The notes under the pieces were generated by a model. That model ran no database searches. It was not told the origin of the DNA and saw nothing but the letters and a program-made list of their open reading frames with translations. From an uncultured Clostridia bacterium (GTDB taxonomy: Bacteria > Bacillota_A > Clostridia > Christensenellales > Aristaeellaceae), in NCBI GenBank assembly GCA_946408865.1, contig CAMJTZ010000116.1:1-6122 (forward strand): a stretch of DNA of 6,122 nt, in the 5' to 3' direction. Position 1 is the stretch's first letter, and each line of letters opens with the position of its first letter. Below, piece after piece: positions 1 to 5,218 of the stretch. The translations under genes and the position numbers were made by a program.

Positions 1-12
1 GAGGACACAGAT

Positions 13-414
13 ATGTCAGGAATTGAAAAAGTATGCCAGTTTCTTGAAGAATGCGGCACCTATTACCTTGCGACGGCAGAGGGCGACCAGCCCCGCGTCC
101 GTCCCTTCGGCACGATTATGCTTTATGAGGGAAAACTGTATATCCAGACCGGAAAAGTAAAGCCGGTTTCCCGTCAGCTTGCCGCCAATCCCAAGGCGGA
201 AATCTGCGCCTGCAAAGACGGGAAATGGCTGCGCGTTGCCGGCGAGCTGGTGGAGGATGACCGCCTCGAGGCCAAAACAGCAATGCTGGATAAATATCCT
301 TCCCTCCGCGCCATGTACAACCCGGAGGACAGCAACACCCAGGTCCTGTATTTCCGCAGCGGTGAAGCGGTTTTCTCCTCCTTCACGGCCGCCCCTGAAA
401 CCGTCACCTTCTGA
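13..414 (+). CDS. Pyridoxamine 5'-phosphate oxidase-fold (FMN-binding split barrel) protein
   Basis: A 133-residue protein with the layout of small single-domain flavoproteins of the PNPOx-like split-barrel family. A short N-terminal helix (residues 3-13) is followed by the strand YYLATAEGDQPRVRPFG (about 17-33), a second strand pair (36-46, YEGKLYIQTG), a helix rich in P, V and R (48-58), a strand with AEICACKDGKWLRVAGELV (62-80), and a C-terminal VLYFRSGEAVFSSF strand (111-124). Family members bind FMN or a related flavin and usually act as dimeric cytoplasmic reductases; the substrate cannot be told from sequence, and it is unlikely to be true PdxH because of its short length. The start is supported by GAGG at 1-4, eight bases upstream. 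It ends 11 bases before the next gene, so the two are probably co-transcribed. Any upstream promoter lies outside the window. Family call is confident, function is not. Confidence 0.85.
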   Translation: MSGIEKVCQFLEECGTYYLATAEGDQPRVRPFGTIMLYEGKLYIQTGKVKPVSRQLAANPKAEICACKDGKWLRVAGELVEDDRLEAKTAMLDKYPSLRAMYNPEDSNTQVLYFRSGEAVFSSFTAAPETVTF

Positions 415-425
415 CGGTTCCCGGC

Positions 426-1421
426 ATGAAAGAGTCCGGTTCTTCCCGTCCCGCGCTGAGAACAGAATACATCCGGATCCGCAGCAGCCTGTCCCCGGAA
501 GAGCGCACGGAAAAATCCCTGCGCGCTTCGCAGCGCATCGCCGCGCTGCCGGAATTCCGCTCCGCACGTACGGTCATGCTGTACCGGGCGGTCCGCGGTG
601 AGATCTCCCCGGAATCGCTGTGCCTGCTCCCGGCTGCCGCGGGCAAACGTTTTGTTTATCCGCGCTGCGTCAGCAAAACAGAAATGAAAGCTTTTCTTCC
701 CGGAAGCTGGGAAACGGGTGCCTTCGGCATTCCGGAACCCGCGGAAGACTCCTCCCGGGCGGTTCCGCCGGAGGAAATCGATCTCGTCATCTGCCCCGGC
801 ACCGCCTTTGACGCATACGGAACCCGCCTCGGCATGGGCGGCGGCTTCTATGACCGGTTCCTGCCGGAATGCGTGAACGCGGTGTTTGTCCTGGCTGCTT
901 TTGAGGAGCAGCGTTCCCCTTGCCTGCCCCGTTCCCTGCGGGATGTCCCCATGGATCTGATTGTGACCGACGCGGCAGTGTACCGGATCCCGGAGCGTCC
1001 GGAGCCACAGGCGAACCCTGTCCGGAAAACTGTCCGGGTTTCCGCGGCCGTTCTGCGCAACGGAAACCGGCTTTTCGCCACCCAGCGCGGGTACGGCCCC
1101 TGGAAGGATTTCTGGGAATTCCCAGGCGGGAAAATCGAACCGGGGGAGACGCCGGAAAAGGCGCTTGCCCGCGAAATCCGTGAAGAACTGGATACCGTTG
1201 TTTCCGTCGGACGGAAACTTGCGCAGCTGGAATACGAATACCCCGAATTCCATTTGTCCATGGGCTGTTTCCTGTGTGACGTCGTGTCCGGAACTCTGAC
1301 CCTGAAGGAACACGAATCCGCGCGCTGGCTCCTCCCGGAAGAGCTGGACAGCGTGAACTGGCTGCCGGCGGATCTGGAACTGATCCGCCGGATTGCGGAA
1401 GGAGGAATCCCATGCGGCTGA
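426..1421 (+). CDS. Fusion protein: 5-formyltetrahydrofolate cyclo-ligase + MutT-type Nudix hydrolase
   Basis: A 331-residue two-domain protein in one uninterrupted frame. Residues about 10-188 are a 5-formyltetrahydrofolate cyclo-ligase (5,10-methenyl-THF synthetase), which uses ATP to return 5-formyl-THF to the active folate pool. The diagnostic motif GMGGGFYDRF is at 136-145, preceded by DLVICPGTAFD (119-129). A proline-rich linker (189-199) leads to a Nudix domain (about 201-325). This carries WEFPGGK (230-236) and the Nudix box from G235 through E241 to R249-E250 and E253-E254. The box glycine is aspartate (D256), a variant I recall from MutT/NudG-like nucleoside triphosphate pyrophosphohydrolases. 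LEYEYPEFH (268-276) also resembles E. coli MutT. The ATG lies 11 bases after the previous stop with no good Shine-Dalgarno, so translation is probably coupled. Inference: the Nudix half cleans oxidised or non-canonical dNTPs, or acts on a folate-pathway triphosphate. The family calls are firm; the fused domain's substrate is not. Confidence 0.9.
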   Translation: MKESGSSRPALRTEYIRIRSSLSPEERTEKSLRASQRIAALPEFRSARTVMLYRAVRGEISPESLCLLPAAAGKRFVYPRCVSKTEMKAFLPGSWETGAFGIPEPAEDSSRAVPPEEIDLVICPGTAFDAYGTRLGMGGGFYDRFLPECVNAVFVLAAFEEQRSPCLPRSLRDVPMDLIVTDAAVYRIPERPEPQANPVRKTVRVSAAVLRNGNRLFATQRGYGPWKDFWEFPGGKIEPGETPEKALAREIREELDTVVSVGRKLAQLEYEYPEFHLSMGCFLCDVVSGTLTLKEHESARWLLPEELDSVNWLPADLELIRRIAEGGIPCG

Positions 1422-1873
1422 CCACGCTGTGCTATGTGGAAAACAAAGGCCGCTGGCTGATGATGCATCGCGTGAAGAAAAGCGCGGACGAGAACGCGGG
1501 AAAATGGATCGGTCTCGGCGGGCACCTGCTGGAGGATGAAACACCGGAAGAATGCATCCGCCGTGAAGTCCGGGAGGAAGCCGGTCTGGAACTGCAGGAT
1601 CTTCGTTTCCGCGGGATCCTCACGTTTATCCTGCCGGACTGGGGAAATGAGCTGACCTTCCTCTACACCGCGAAAGCGGAGGATCGTCCGCTGCCGGAAT
1701 GCAGTGAAGGCATTCTCCGGTGGATCCCTGTGGAGCAGGTTCTCTCCCTGCCCCTCTGGGAAGGGGACCGCGCGTTTCTTCCCCTCCTTACGGAGCAACG
1801 CGGATGTTTTTCCATGAAGCTGGTTTATGCTCCCGGCGGAGCGCTTCTGAAAACCATCCTGGAGGAACTCTGA
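1412..1873 (+). CDS. Nudix hydrolase, 8-oxo-dGTP diphosphatase-like (MutT/MutX/YtkD type)
   Basis: A 153-residue single-domain Nudix protein. The Nudix box is a perfect match to GX5EX7REUXEEXGU: G37, E43, R51-E52, E55-E56, G58, L59. It is preceded by the strand TTLCYVENKGRWLMMHR (4-20) and by the KWIGLGGHL segment (31-39). These features are typical of the Bacillota proteins annotated as 8-oxo-dGTP diphosphatases, which convert oxidised dGTP to the monophosphate using Mg2+ held by the box glutamates. The start ATG overlaps the last ten bases of the upstream fusion gene and has a strong GGAGGA at 1401-1406, six bases away, so it is co-transcribed and probably translationally coupled. It is clearly different in sequence from the Nudix domain fused to the upstream protein. 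The exact substrate is inferred from family resemblance only. No clear intrinsic terminator follows, so some read-through towards 2019 is possible. Confidence 0.88.
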   Translation: MRLTTLCYVENKGRWLMMHRVKKSADENAGKWIGLGGHLLEDETPEECIRREVREEAGLELQDLRFRGILTFILPDWGNELTFLYTAKAEDRPLPECSEGILRWIPVEQVLSLPLWEGDRAFLPLLTEQRGCFSMKLVYAPGGALLKTILEEL

Positions 1874-1889
1874 AGCAAAAGCGGTTTCC

Positions 1890-1920
1890 TTGACTTAGAG
1901 GGTACTCAAAGGTATATAAT
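1890..1920 (+). promoter_or_regulatory. Candidate distal promoter P1 for the anti-sigma-type ATPase gene
   Basis: A -35-like TTGACT (1890-1895) stands 17 bases before TATATA (1913-1918), or 19 bases before a consensus TATAAT (1915-1920). It sits just after the Nudix gene stop and about 100 bases before the GTG at 2019. Imperfect inverted arms TTA(GA)GGGT (1895-1903) and ACCCTAA (1923-1929) flank the -10 region and might bind a regulator; this is weak. Confidence 0.55.
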
Positions 1921-1963
1921 TCACCCTAAAATAAAGAAGACTGTACCAAAATTTACGAAATGA

Positions 1964-1972
1964 TGGTATAAT
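1964..1972 (+). promoter_or_regulatory. Candidate proximal extended -10 promoter P2
   Basis: TGG-TATAAT forms a perfect extended -10 element (TGn directly before TATAAT at 1967-1972). No good -35 lies at the expected distance: the sequence at 1944-1949 is TACCAA. Extended -10 promoters can work with a poor -35. Transcription would start near 1979, giving a leader of about 40 bases before the GTG at 2019. Confidence 0.55.
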
Positions 1973-2018
1973 AGTTATAAAGTGGATTTTTGTTTAACCC
2001 GAAAGCGAGGGAGAAAGC

Positions 2019-2426
2019 GTGAAAGAACTGACATTGGCGGCTGTCAAAGAAAACATCACCCCAGTCACCATGTTTGTGGATGAGCAGCTGGAAGCGCTGG
2101 ATTGTTCCATGAAGGCACAGATGCAGATCGACGTCGCTTTGGATGAGCTGTTTGCGAACATTGCAAACTACGCTTATCCCGGCGGCACCGGAAACGCGAC
2201 AATCCAGACTGATTTCGAGCCTGCGGAGCGTATATTCTCCATCACTTTTATTGACAGCGGAATTCCCTACGATCCTCTGGCAAAGCCCGATCCGGATGTG
2301 ACGCTTTCCGCCGAGGAACGTTCGATCGGCGGTCTGGGCATCTTCCTCGTCAAAAAAACGATGGATGACATGATCTACCGCTACGAAAACAACCATAACA
2401 TCTTAACCATCAGAAAAAAGATCTGA
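2019..2426 (+). CDS. GHKL ATP-binding protein, RsbW/SpoIIAB-like anti-sigma-factor serine kinase
   Basis: A 135-residue stand-alone HATPase_c_2 domain. The N box is LDELFANIANYAYP (41-54), with E43 and N47 at the positions used for catalysis and Mg-ATP binding in this family. The G1 motif is DSGIPYDP (79-86) and the G2 motif is GGLGIFLVKK (104-113). Known relatives bind a sigma factor and also phosphorylate a STAS-domain anti-anti-sigma protein on serine, so they switch partner according to phosphorylation. The GTG start is set by AGGGAG at 2008-2013, five bases upstream; the Shine-Dalgarno lies between two GAAAGCG copies (2001-2007 and 2013-2019). The gene has its own candidate promoters and a terminator. 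Neither a STAS protein, a PP2C phosphatase nor a sigma factor is adjacent, so its partner is unknown. The family is clear; the regulatory target is not. Confidence 0.87.
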   Translation: MKELTLAAVKENITPVTMFVDEQLEALDCSMKAQMQIDVALDELFANIANYAYPGGTGNATIQTDFEPAERIFSITFIDSGIPYDPLAKPDPDVTLSAEERSIGGLGIFLVKKTMDDMIYRYENNHNILTIRKKI

Positions 2427-2440
2427 TCTGCACATTCAGC

Positions 2441-2466
2441 AGCACCCGTTTTCCGGGTGCTTTTTT
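2441..2466 (+). terminator. Intrinsic terminator of the ATPase gene
   Basis: A seven-pair stem GCACCCG/CGGGTGC (2442-2448 and 2454-2460) with a TTTTC loop is followed by six T residues (2461-2466). It begins 15 bases after the TGA at 2424-2426. This is a textbook rho-independent terminator. Confidence 0.92.
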
Positions 2467-2470
2467 ACAG

Positions 2471-2500
2471 AAACAGAAAAGCGCCTGCAGAAGCAGGCGC
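2471..2500 (-). terminator. Intrinsic terminator of the tRNA-Ser gene
   Basis: Read on the reverse strand, an eight-pair stem GCGCCTGC/GCAGGCGC (2493-2500 and 2481-2488) with a four-base loop is followed by TTTTCTGTTT. It starts ten bases past the tRNA 3' end. It lies back to back with the forward terminator at 2441-2466, so two converging transcripts both end here. Confidence 0.85.
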
Positions 2501-2510
2501 CCAATGTACG

Positions 2511-2596
2511 CGGAGCGGGTGGGATTCGAACCCACGGTACGTTGCCGTACACCTGATTTCGAGTCAGGGCCGTTATGACCACTTCGATACCGCTCC
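2511..2596 (-). tRNA. tRNA-Ser (anticodon CGA)
   Basis: On the reverse strand the sequence folds as a class II tRNA of 86 nucleotides without CCA. The acceptor arms are GGAGCGG and CCGCTCC (2590-2596 and 2512-2518), with discriminator G at 2511. The anticodon stem is CCTGA/TCAGG with loop CTCGAAA, giving anticodon CGA at 2559-2561, which reads serine UCG codons. The long variable arm GTACG-GCAA-CGTAC and the T arm GTGGG-TTCGAAT-CCCAC are intact. A long variable arm and a G discriminator are typical of serine tRNAs. CCA is not encoded and must be added after transcription. It is a single-gene unit with its own promoter and terminator. Confidence 0.96.
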
Positions 2597-2610
2597 AGGA
2601 CGACGGGCGA

Positions 2611-2639
2611 ATTATATCACACGCATGTTGATTTCGCAA
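2611..2639 (-). promoter_or_regulatory. tRNA-Ser promoter
   Basis: On the reverse strand, TTGCGA (2634-2639) and a perfect TATAAT (2611-2616) are separated by 17 bases. A TGA directly before the -10 gives an extended -10. The predicted start is near 2604, about eight bases before the mature tRNA 5' end, as is common for stable-RNA genes. Confidence 0.82.
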
Positions 2640-2658
2640 CCTGTGCTGTTTTTATGTA
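2628..2658 (+). promoter_or_regulatory. Weak candidate promoter of the oxidoreductase gene
   Basis: TTGATT (2628-2633) is followed by TTTATG after 17 bases (2651-2656) or TATGTA after 19 bases (2653-2658). It abuts the -35 of the oppositely oriented tRNA promoter, so the two would compete. The match is poor, but a promoter is needed because the tRNA upstream is on the other strand. Confidence 0.3.
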
Positions 2659-2663
2659 CAGCA
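2644..2663. promoter_or_regulatory. Candidate operator: 20-bp dyad before the oxidoreductase gene
   Basis: Perfect six-base inverted arms TGCTGT (2644-2649) and ACAGCA (2658-2663) surround an eight-base A/T-rich centre. The dyad overlaps the weak -10 and ends four bases before the Shine-Dalgarno. It has no T tract after it on either strand, so it is not a terminator. Both arms, with flanking bases, recur near the GH43 promoter (5091-5101 and 5126-5135), which supports a shared regulator. It could instead be only an RNA hairpin near the ribosome binding site. Confidence 0.4.
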
Positions 2664-2680
2664 TAAAAAGGAGGAAGAAT

Positions 2681-3655
2681 ATGAAAAAAGTTCGGTGGGG
2701 CATCCTGGGCACCGCAAACATCGCCAGATATGCGGCCATCCCCGGCATGCAGAAAGCGGAAAGCTGTGAAATGTACGCAATTGCCGGCCGAAGCGCGGAA
2801 AAAGCCGCGGACTTCGCGCAATCCTATGGCTTCAGAAAATCCTACGGAAGCTACGACGAGCTGATCGCCGACCCGGAAGTGCAGGCTGTCTACATTCCCC
2901 TTCCCAACAACCTGCACCGGAAATGGGTGCTGGCAGCCCTGAAAGCCGGAAAACACGTTCTGTGCGAAAAGCCGATCGGCCTGAACGCCGGTGAAGTAAA
3001 GGAGATGTTCCGGACTGCCGAATCATGCGGCGTTCACCTGATGGAAGCCTACGCCTATCTCCACAGTCCGTATGTTGCGCAGCTGAAACAGGATCTCAGC
3101 AGCGGCGCAATCGGCGATGTGGACTATATTGAAACCGCCTTCATCACGCAGGGATACAGGGAAGATTTCCGGCTTCACAAGGAATACGGCGGCGGCGCCT
3201 TCTACGATCTGGGCTGTTACTGCACCACCATGATGCTTGCCCTGATTGATTCGGAACCGGAATTTGTCAAAGCTGCGGCGGAGTTCACGGAGCTCGGCGT
3301 GGATGCGAACACCGCGGGAATCATCCGTTTTGCAAACGGTGTCCGCGCCTCCTTCAACGCCGGTATGATTCTCGGAAATACTGTCAACGCACGCTTTGAC
3401 CGGCTTTATATTCACGGAACAAAAGGTGCAATCCGGTCCGATGTGGAGTATAACCAGGAAGGCGATCTTTCCTACCGTGTCATCACGCCGGAAGGCATAC
3501 AGGAAAGAACTGTTCATGTTCCGCACAATTATGCGCTCGAAATTGAACAGCTGAGCCGTTGTATTCTGTATGGAGAGAAACCGCACGTTACCCCTGCCTT
3601 TTCCATCCGGAACGCTGAGCTGATGGACCGGGTGCTGCAGGAAATCGGCTATTAA
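2681..3655 (+). CDS. Gfo/Idh/MocA-family NAD(P)-dependent sugar oxidoreductase
   Basis: A 324-residue protein of full family length. The N-terminal Rossmann fold shows GILGTANIA (7-15). The second strand ends in AGRS (35-38), with no acidic residue, which suggests NADP(H) rather than NAD(H). The active-site EKP (96-98) follows GKHVLC. The C-terminal domain begins with LMEAYAYLHSP (120-130) and includes GGGAFYDLGCY (170-180), typical of the branch containing dihydrodiol dehydrogenase, D-xylose dehydrogenase and related sugar oxidoreductases. Enzymes of this family oxidise or reduce a sugar or cyclitol hydroxyl in the cytoplasm; the substrate is not readable here. ATG 2681 is chosen over the ATG at 2654 because AAGGAGG lies at 2668-2674, six bases upstream of 2681, inside what would be the longer form. 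The stop codon overlaps that of the convergent GH43 gene. The neighbouring glycosidases suggest a role with plant-derived sugars. Confidence 0.9.
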   Translation: MKKVRWGILGTANIARYAAIPGMQKAESCEMYAIAGRSAEKAADFAQSYGFRKSYGSYDELIADPEVQAVYIPLPNNLHRKWVLAALKAGKHVLCEKPIGLNAGEVKEMFRTAESCGVHLMEAYAYLHSPYVAQLKQDLSSGAIGDVDYIETAFITQGYREDFRLHKEYGGGAFYDLGCYCTTMMLALIDSEPEFVKAAAEFTELGVDANTAGIIRFANGVRASFNAGMILGNTVNARFDRLYIHGTKGAIRSDVEYNQEGDLSYRVITPEGIQERTVHVPHNYALEIEQLSRCILYGEKPHVTPAFSIRNAELMDRVLQEIGY

Positions 3656-5076
3656 TCGAACGTAAAGGCGTCCATTTCCGCCGCCGCTCCGTCCCCTTCC
3701 GCGGAGAAAACATAATACACCGCGTGTTTTCCGATCCCGGCGCCATGCACCGGGGTCGTGATTTCTTTCGTCCCGTTTTCCGCCCGGAAAGCGGCGATTT
3801 CTTTTCCGTCCCGGGCGTCCAGCCGCACGCTGACAGAAACCGGCCGCAGCGCGGTCATCCGGACGGTGACGCTCTCCGGCGTATGCAGTCCGAACTGGAG
3901 ATAGCGGAATCCTGCCGAAAGCCCGTCGGAAATATCCCGGACCGGGGCGGAGATATCCTCTCGCTGTTCATAAACCGGTGCAATATAAGCCGGGATCCTC
4001 CCGCCGTAAAGATGGCACGCGTATCCGGCGGAAATCCACAGCCGCGCGTCCAGTCCGTTCACCTGCACGCCCTGGGATGTCATTTCTGCCGGGCAGGATG
4101 CCACCGGTTCCCCATCCTGATAGGTGATCTTTCCGAGCCAGACTTTTCCGTCCCTGCCCTGTGCCGCATCAATCGGCTCGATCATCGCCTGGCGCGCATA
4201 TTCGTCCGTTCCGGTTTGCCGGTGATAAAAAACGTACCACTGGCCGTTTACTTCCATGACGGATCCGTGGTTGTTACCCCACCGGTAAGTCATGGTATTC
4301 CTTCCTCCGGGCCCTGGCAGCAGTTCACCGCCGTTGAAGCTGATGTCTCCTCCGTCGCGGTATCCGTCCAGCGGGGAATCGCTCCATTTGTAGGACAGAA
4401 GTCCGTTGCACGGTTCGTGAATCCCCAGTTCCGGCATCGGATCCTCCATCCGTTTGGAATAGATATATACATATTTTCCGAAAATCTTCCGGGGGCTGGA
4501 GGCTTCAAAAAAGTAATCCTTTCCGAAATGTTTGTCCTCTTTCACCCATTCCGCGCTGCAGTGGGACAGCGGATGCTCGTGCAGCGTGCCCTCCCGGATG
4601 GTTGCCATGTCTTCGTTCAGTTCCGCGCAGTACGATCCGCAGAAGCCCCAGTAGGCATAGACCCGTCCGTCGTCATCCACCAGAACCCCCGGATCAAAGC
4701 CGAGATCGGTTTTGACCGGATTGGTAAACGGTCCCCACGGCGTTTTGGAGGAAGCGACCATGATCACGGATCCCTGGCGTTCCGCCGCATACATATAGAA
4801 TGTATCGCCCTTCTGCACCACGTCGGGTGCAAAAAGAATGCTGTCCTCCTCTCCGCGGTAACAGGTGCCGTGGCATTTCCAGTCCGTCAGATCTGTCACG
4901 GGAGCAGACCAGACCACGTAATCCCGGCCGCAGTATCTTGTCCGCTCCGTATCATGGGATCCGTATACATAGACCCTTTTTTCCCCCTGGTATTCAAAAA
5001 CCCGTGGTTCACCATCCGGGACATGTTCCCAGAGCGGCATATAAGGATTGGCACCGCGAATATGCTTTCTTTCCAT
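3652..5076 (-). CDS. Glycoside hydrolase family 43 protein with C-terminal CBM6-like domain (probable arabinosidase/xylosidase)
   Basis: A 474-residue protein. The five-bladed GH43 propeller occupies about 8-330. The three catalytic acidic residues can be placed: D21 in VPDGEPRVF (general base), D128 in GFDPGVLVDDDG (pKa modulator), and E191 in FFEASSPRKIFGKY (general acid). H270 in NNHGS matches the family's conserved propeller-centre histidine. A beta-sandwich resembling CBM6 follows at about 365-474 (FRYLQFG, VSVRLDARDG, AVYYVFSAEG, MDAFTFD). Known GH43 enzymes invert alpha-L-arabinofuranosides or beta-D-xylosides; the exact substrate here is inferred. There is no signal peptide, so it should act in the cytoplasm on imported oligosaccharides. 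The ATG is preceded by a GGAAGG-rich Shine-Dalgarno, with a good promoter at 5110-5138. It is divergent from GH27 and convergent with the oxidoreductase, sharing a TTAA at the stops. Confidence 0.9.
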   Translation of the reverse strand: MERKHIRGANPYMPLWEHVPDGEPRVFEYQGEKRVYVYGSHDTERTRYCGRDYVVWSAPVTDLTDWKCHGTCYRGEEDSILFAPDVVQKGDTFYMYAAERQGSVIMVASSKTPWGPFTNPVKTDLGFDPGVLVDDDGRVYAYWGFCGSYCAELNEDMATIREGTLHEHPLSHCSAEWVKEDKHFGKDYFFEASSPRKIFGKYVYIYSKRMEDPMPELGIHEPCNGLLSYKWSDSPLDGYRDGGDISFNGGELLPGPGGRNTMTYRWGNNHGSVMEVNGQWYVFYHRQTGTDEYARQAMIEPIDAAQGRDGKVWLGKITYQDGEPVASCPAEMTSQGVQVNGLDARLWISAGYACHLYGGRIPAYIAPVYEQREDISAPVRDISDGLSAGFRYLQFGLHTPESVTVRMTALRPVSVSVRLDARDGKEIAAFRAENGTKEITTPVHGAGIGKHAVYYVFSAEGDGAAAEMDAFTFD

Positions 5077-5090
5077 TTTTCTTCCTTCCC

Positions 5091-5101
5091 TGCTGTTTTT
5101 A
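5091..5101. repeat. Short repeat TGCTGTTTTTA, candidate regulator half-site
   Basis: This 11-base sequence is identical to 2644-2654 in the oxidoreductase leader. Here it lies at about the predicted GH43 transcription start. A second TGCTGT in the same orientation is at 5130-5135, 39 bases away. It is short and T-rich, so chance is possible. Confidence 0.3.
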
Positions 5102-5109
5102 CTGTCTGA

Positions 5110-5133
5110 AGCATACCGGTTTGGATTTATGCT
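5110..5133. promoter_or_regulatory. Candidate operator in the GH43 promoter (inverted repeat)
   Basis: AGCATA (5110-5115) and TATGCT (5128-5133) form six-base inverted arms 12 bases apart. They lie exactly over the GH43 -10 box and up to the edge of the -35. The right arm is part of TTTATGCTGT (5126-5135), whose reverse complement ACAGCATAAA is also found at 2658-2667. A repressor bound here would block GH43 transcription. Arms this short can arise by chance. Confidence 0.3.
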
Positions 5134-5138
5134 GTCAA
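5110..5138 (-). promoter_or_regulatory. GH43 promoter
   Basis: On the reverse strand, a consensus -35 TTGACA (5133-5138) stands 17 bases before TATGCT (5110-5115). Transcription should start near 5103, giving a leader of about 27 bases to the ATG at 5076, with a GGAAGG-type ribosome binding site in between. Confidence 0.78.
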
Positions 5139-5152
5139 GAGTCCTCCAAAGC

Positions 5153-5181
5153 TTGTTTTGATTTCCCCGGTTTGATATAAT
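5153..5181 (+). promoter_or_regulatory. GH27 promoter
   Basis: TTGTTT (5153-5158) and a perfect TATAAT (5176-5181) are separated by 17 bases, and TGA directly before the -10 makes an extended -10. Transcription should start near 5188. The promoter is divergent from that of GH43, with the two -35 boxes about 15 bases apart. Confidence 0.75.
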
Positions 5182-5204
5182 ATTCAGGTTGATTCTGATG
5201 ATCC

Positions 5205-5212
5205 GGGGAGGG
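5205..5212 (+). promoter_or_regulatory. Ribosome binding site that sets a TTG start for GH27
   Basis: GGGGAGGG lies six bases before TTG at 5219. An in-frame ATG at 5198 is upstream of this site, but it would be only about ten bases from the predicted transcription start and has just a weak AGG before it. The TTG start gives MTAQTPPMGWNSW, the expected N-terminus of this family, so TTG is preferred. Confidence 0.7.
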
Positions 5213-5218
5213 ATTTCT

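Noticed and set aside
174..1544. Long reverse-strand open frame (456 codons) across the first two genes, and a similar one at 848-1798
   Set aside because: It lies antisense to well-recognised genes with clear motifs, has Arg/Pro/Ser-rich low-information composition and no recognisable domain; it arises from GC-rich codon use.
1874..2018. Riboswitch or small gene in the gap before the ATPase
   Set aside because: The gap is A/T-rich with promoter elements only; no conserved riboswitch core and no convincing small frame with a ribosome binding site was found.
2511..2596. tRNA-Ser as an integration site for a mobile element
   Set aside because: No integrase gene and no repeat of the tRNA 3' end was seen nearby; flanking genes look ordinary.
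2644..2663. Hairpin read as a terminator
   Set aside because: No T tract follows on either strand; a regulatory dyad is the better reading.
2457..2666. Small frames on both strands over the tRNA region
   Set aside because: They are translations of the terminators and tRNA-Ser gene, not proteins.
2654..2680. Upstream ATG adding nine residues to the oxidoreductase
   Set aside because: The extension would translate through the AAGGAGG ribosome binding site and the Rossmann fold begins right after the 2681 ATG.
3724..5109. Forward open frame of 461 codons antisense to GH43
   Set aside because: It mirrors the GH43 gene, shows no domain and runs into the GH43 promoter; the GH43 reading has all catalytic residues.
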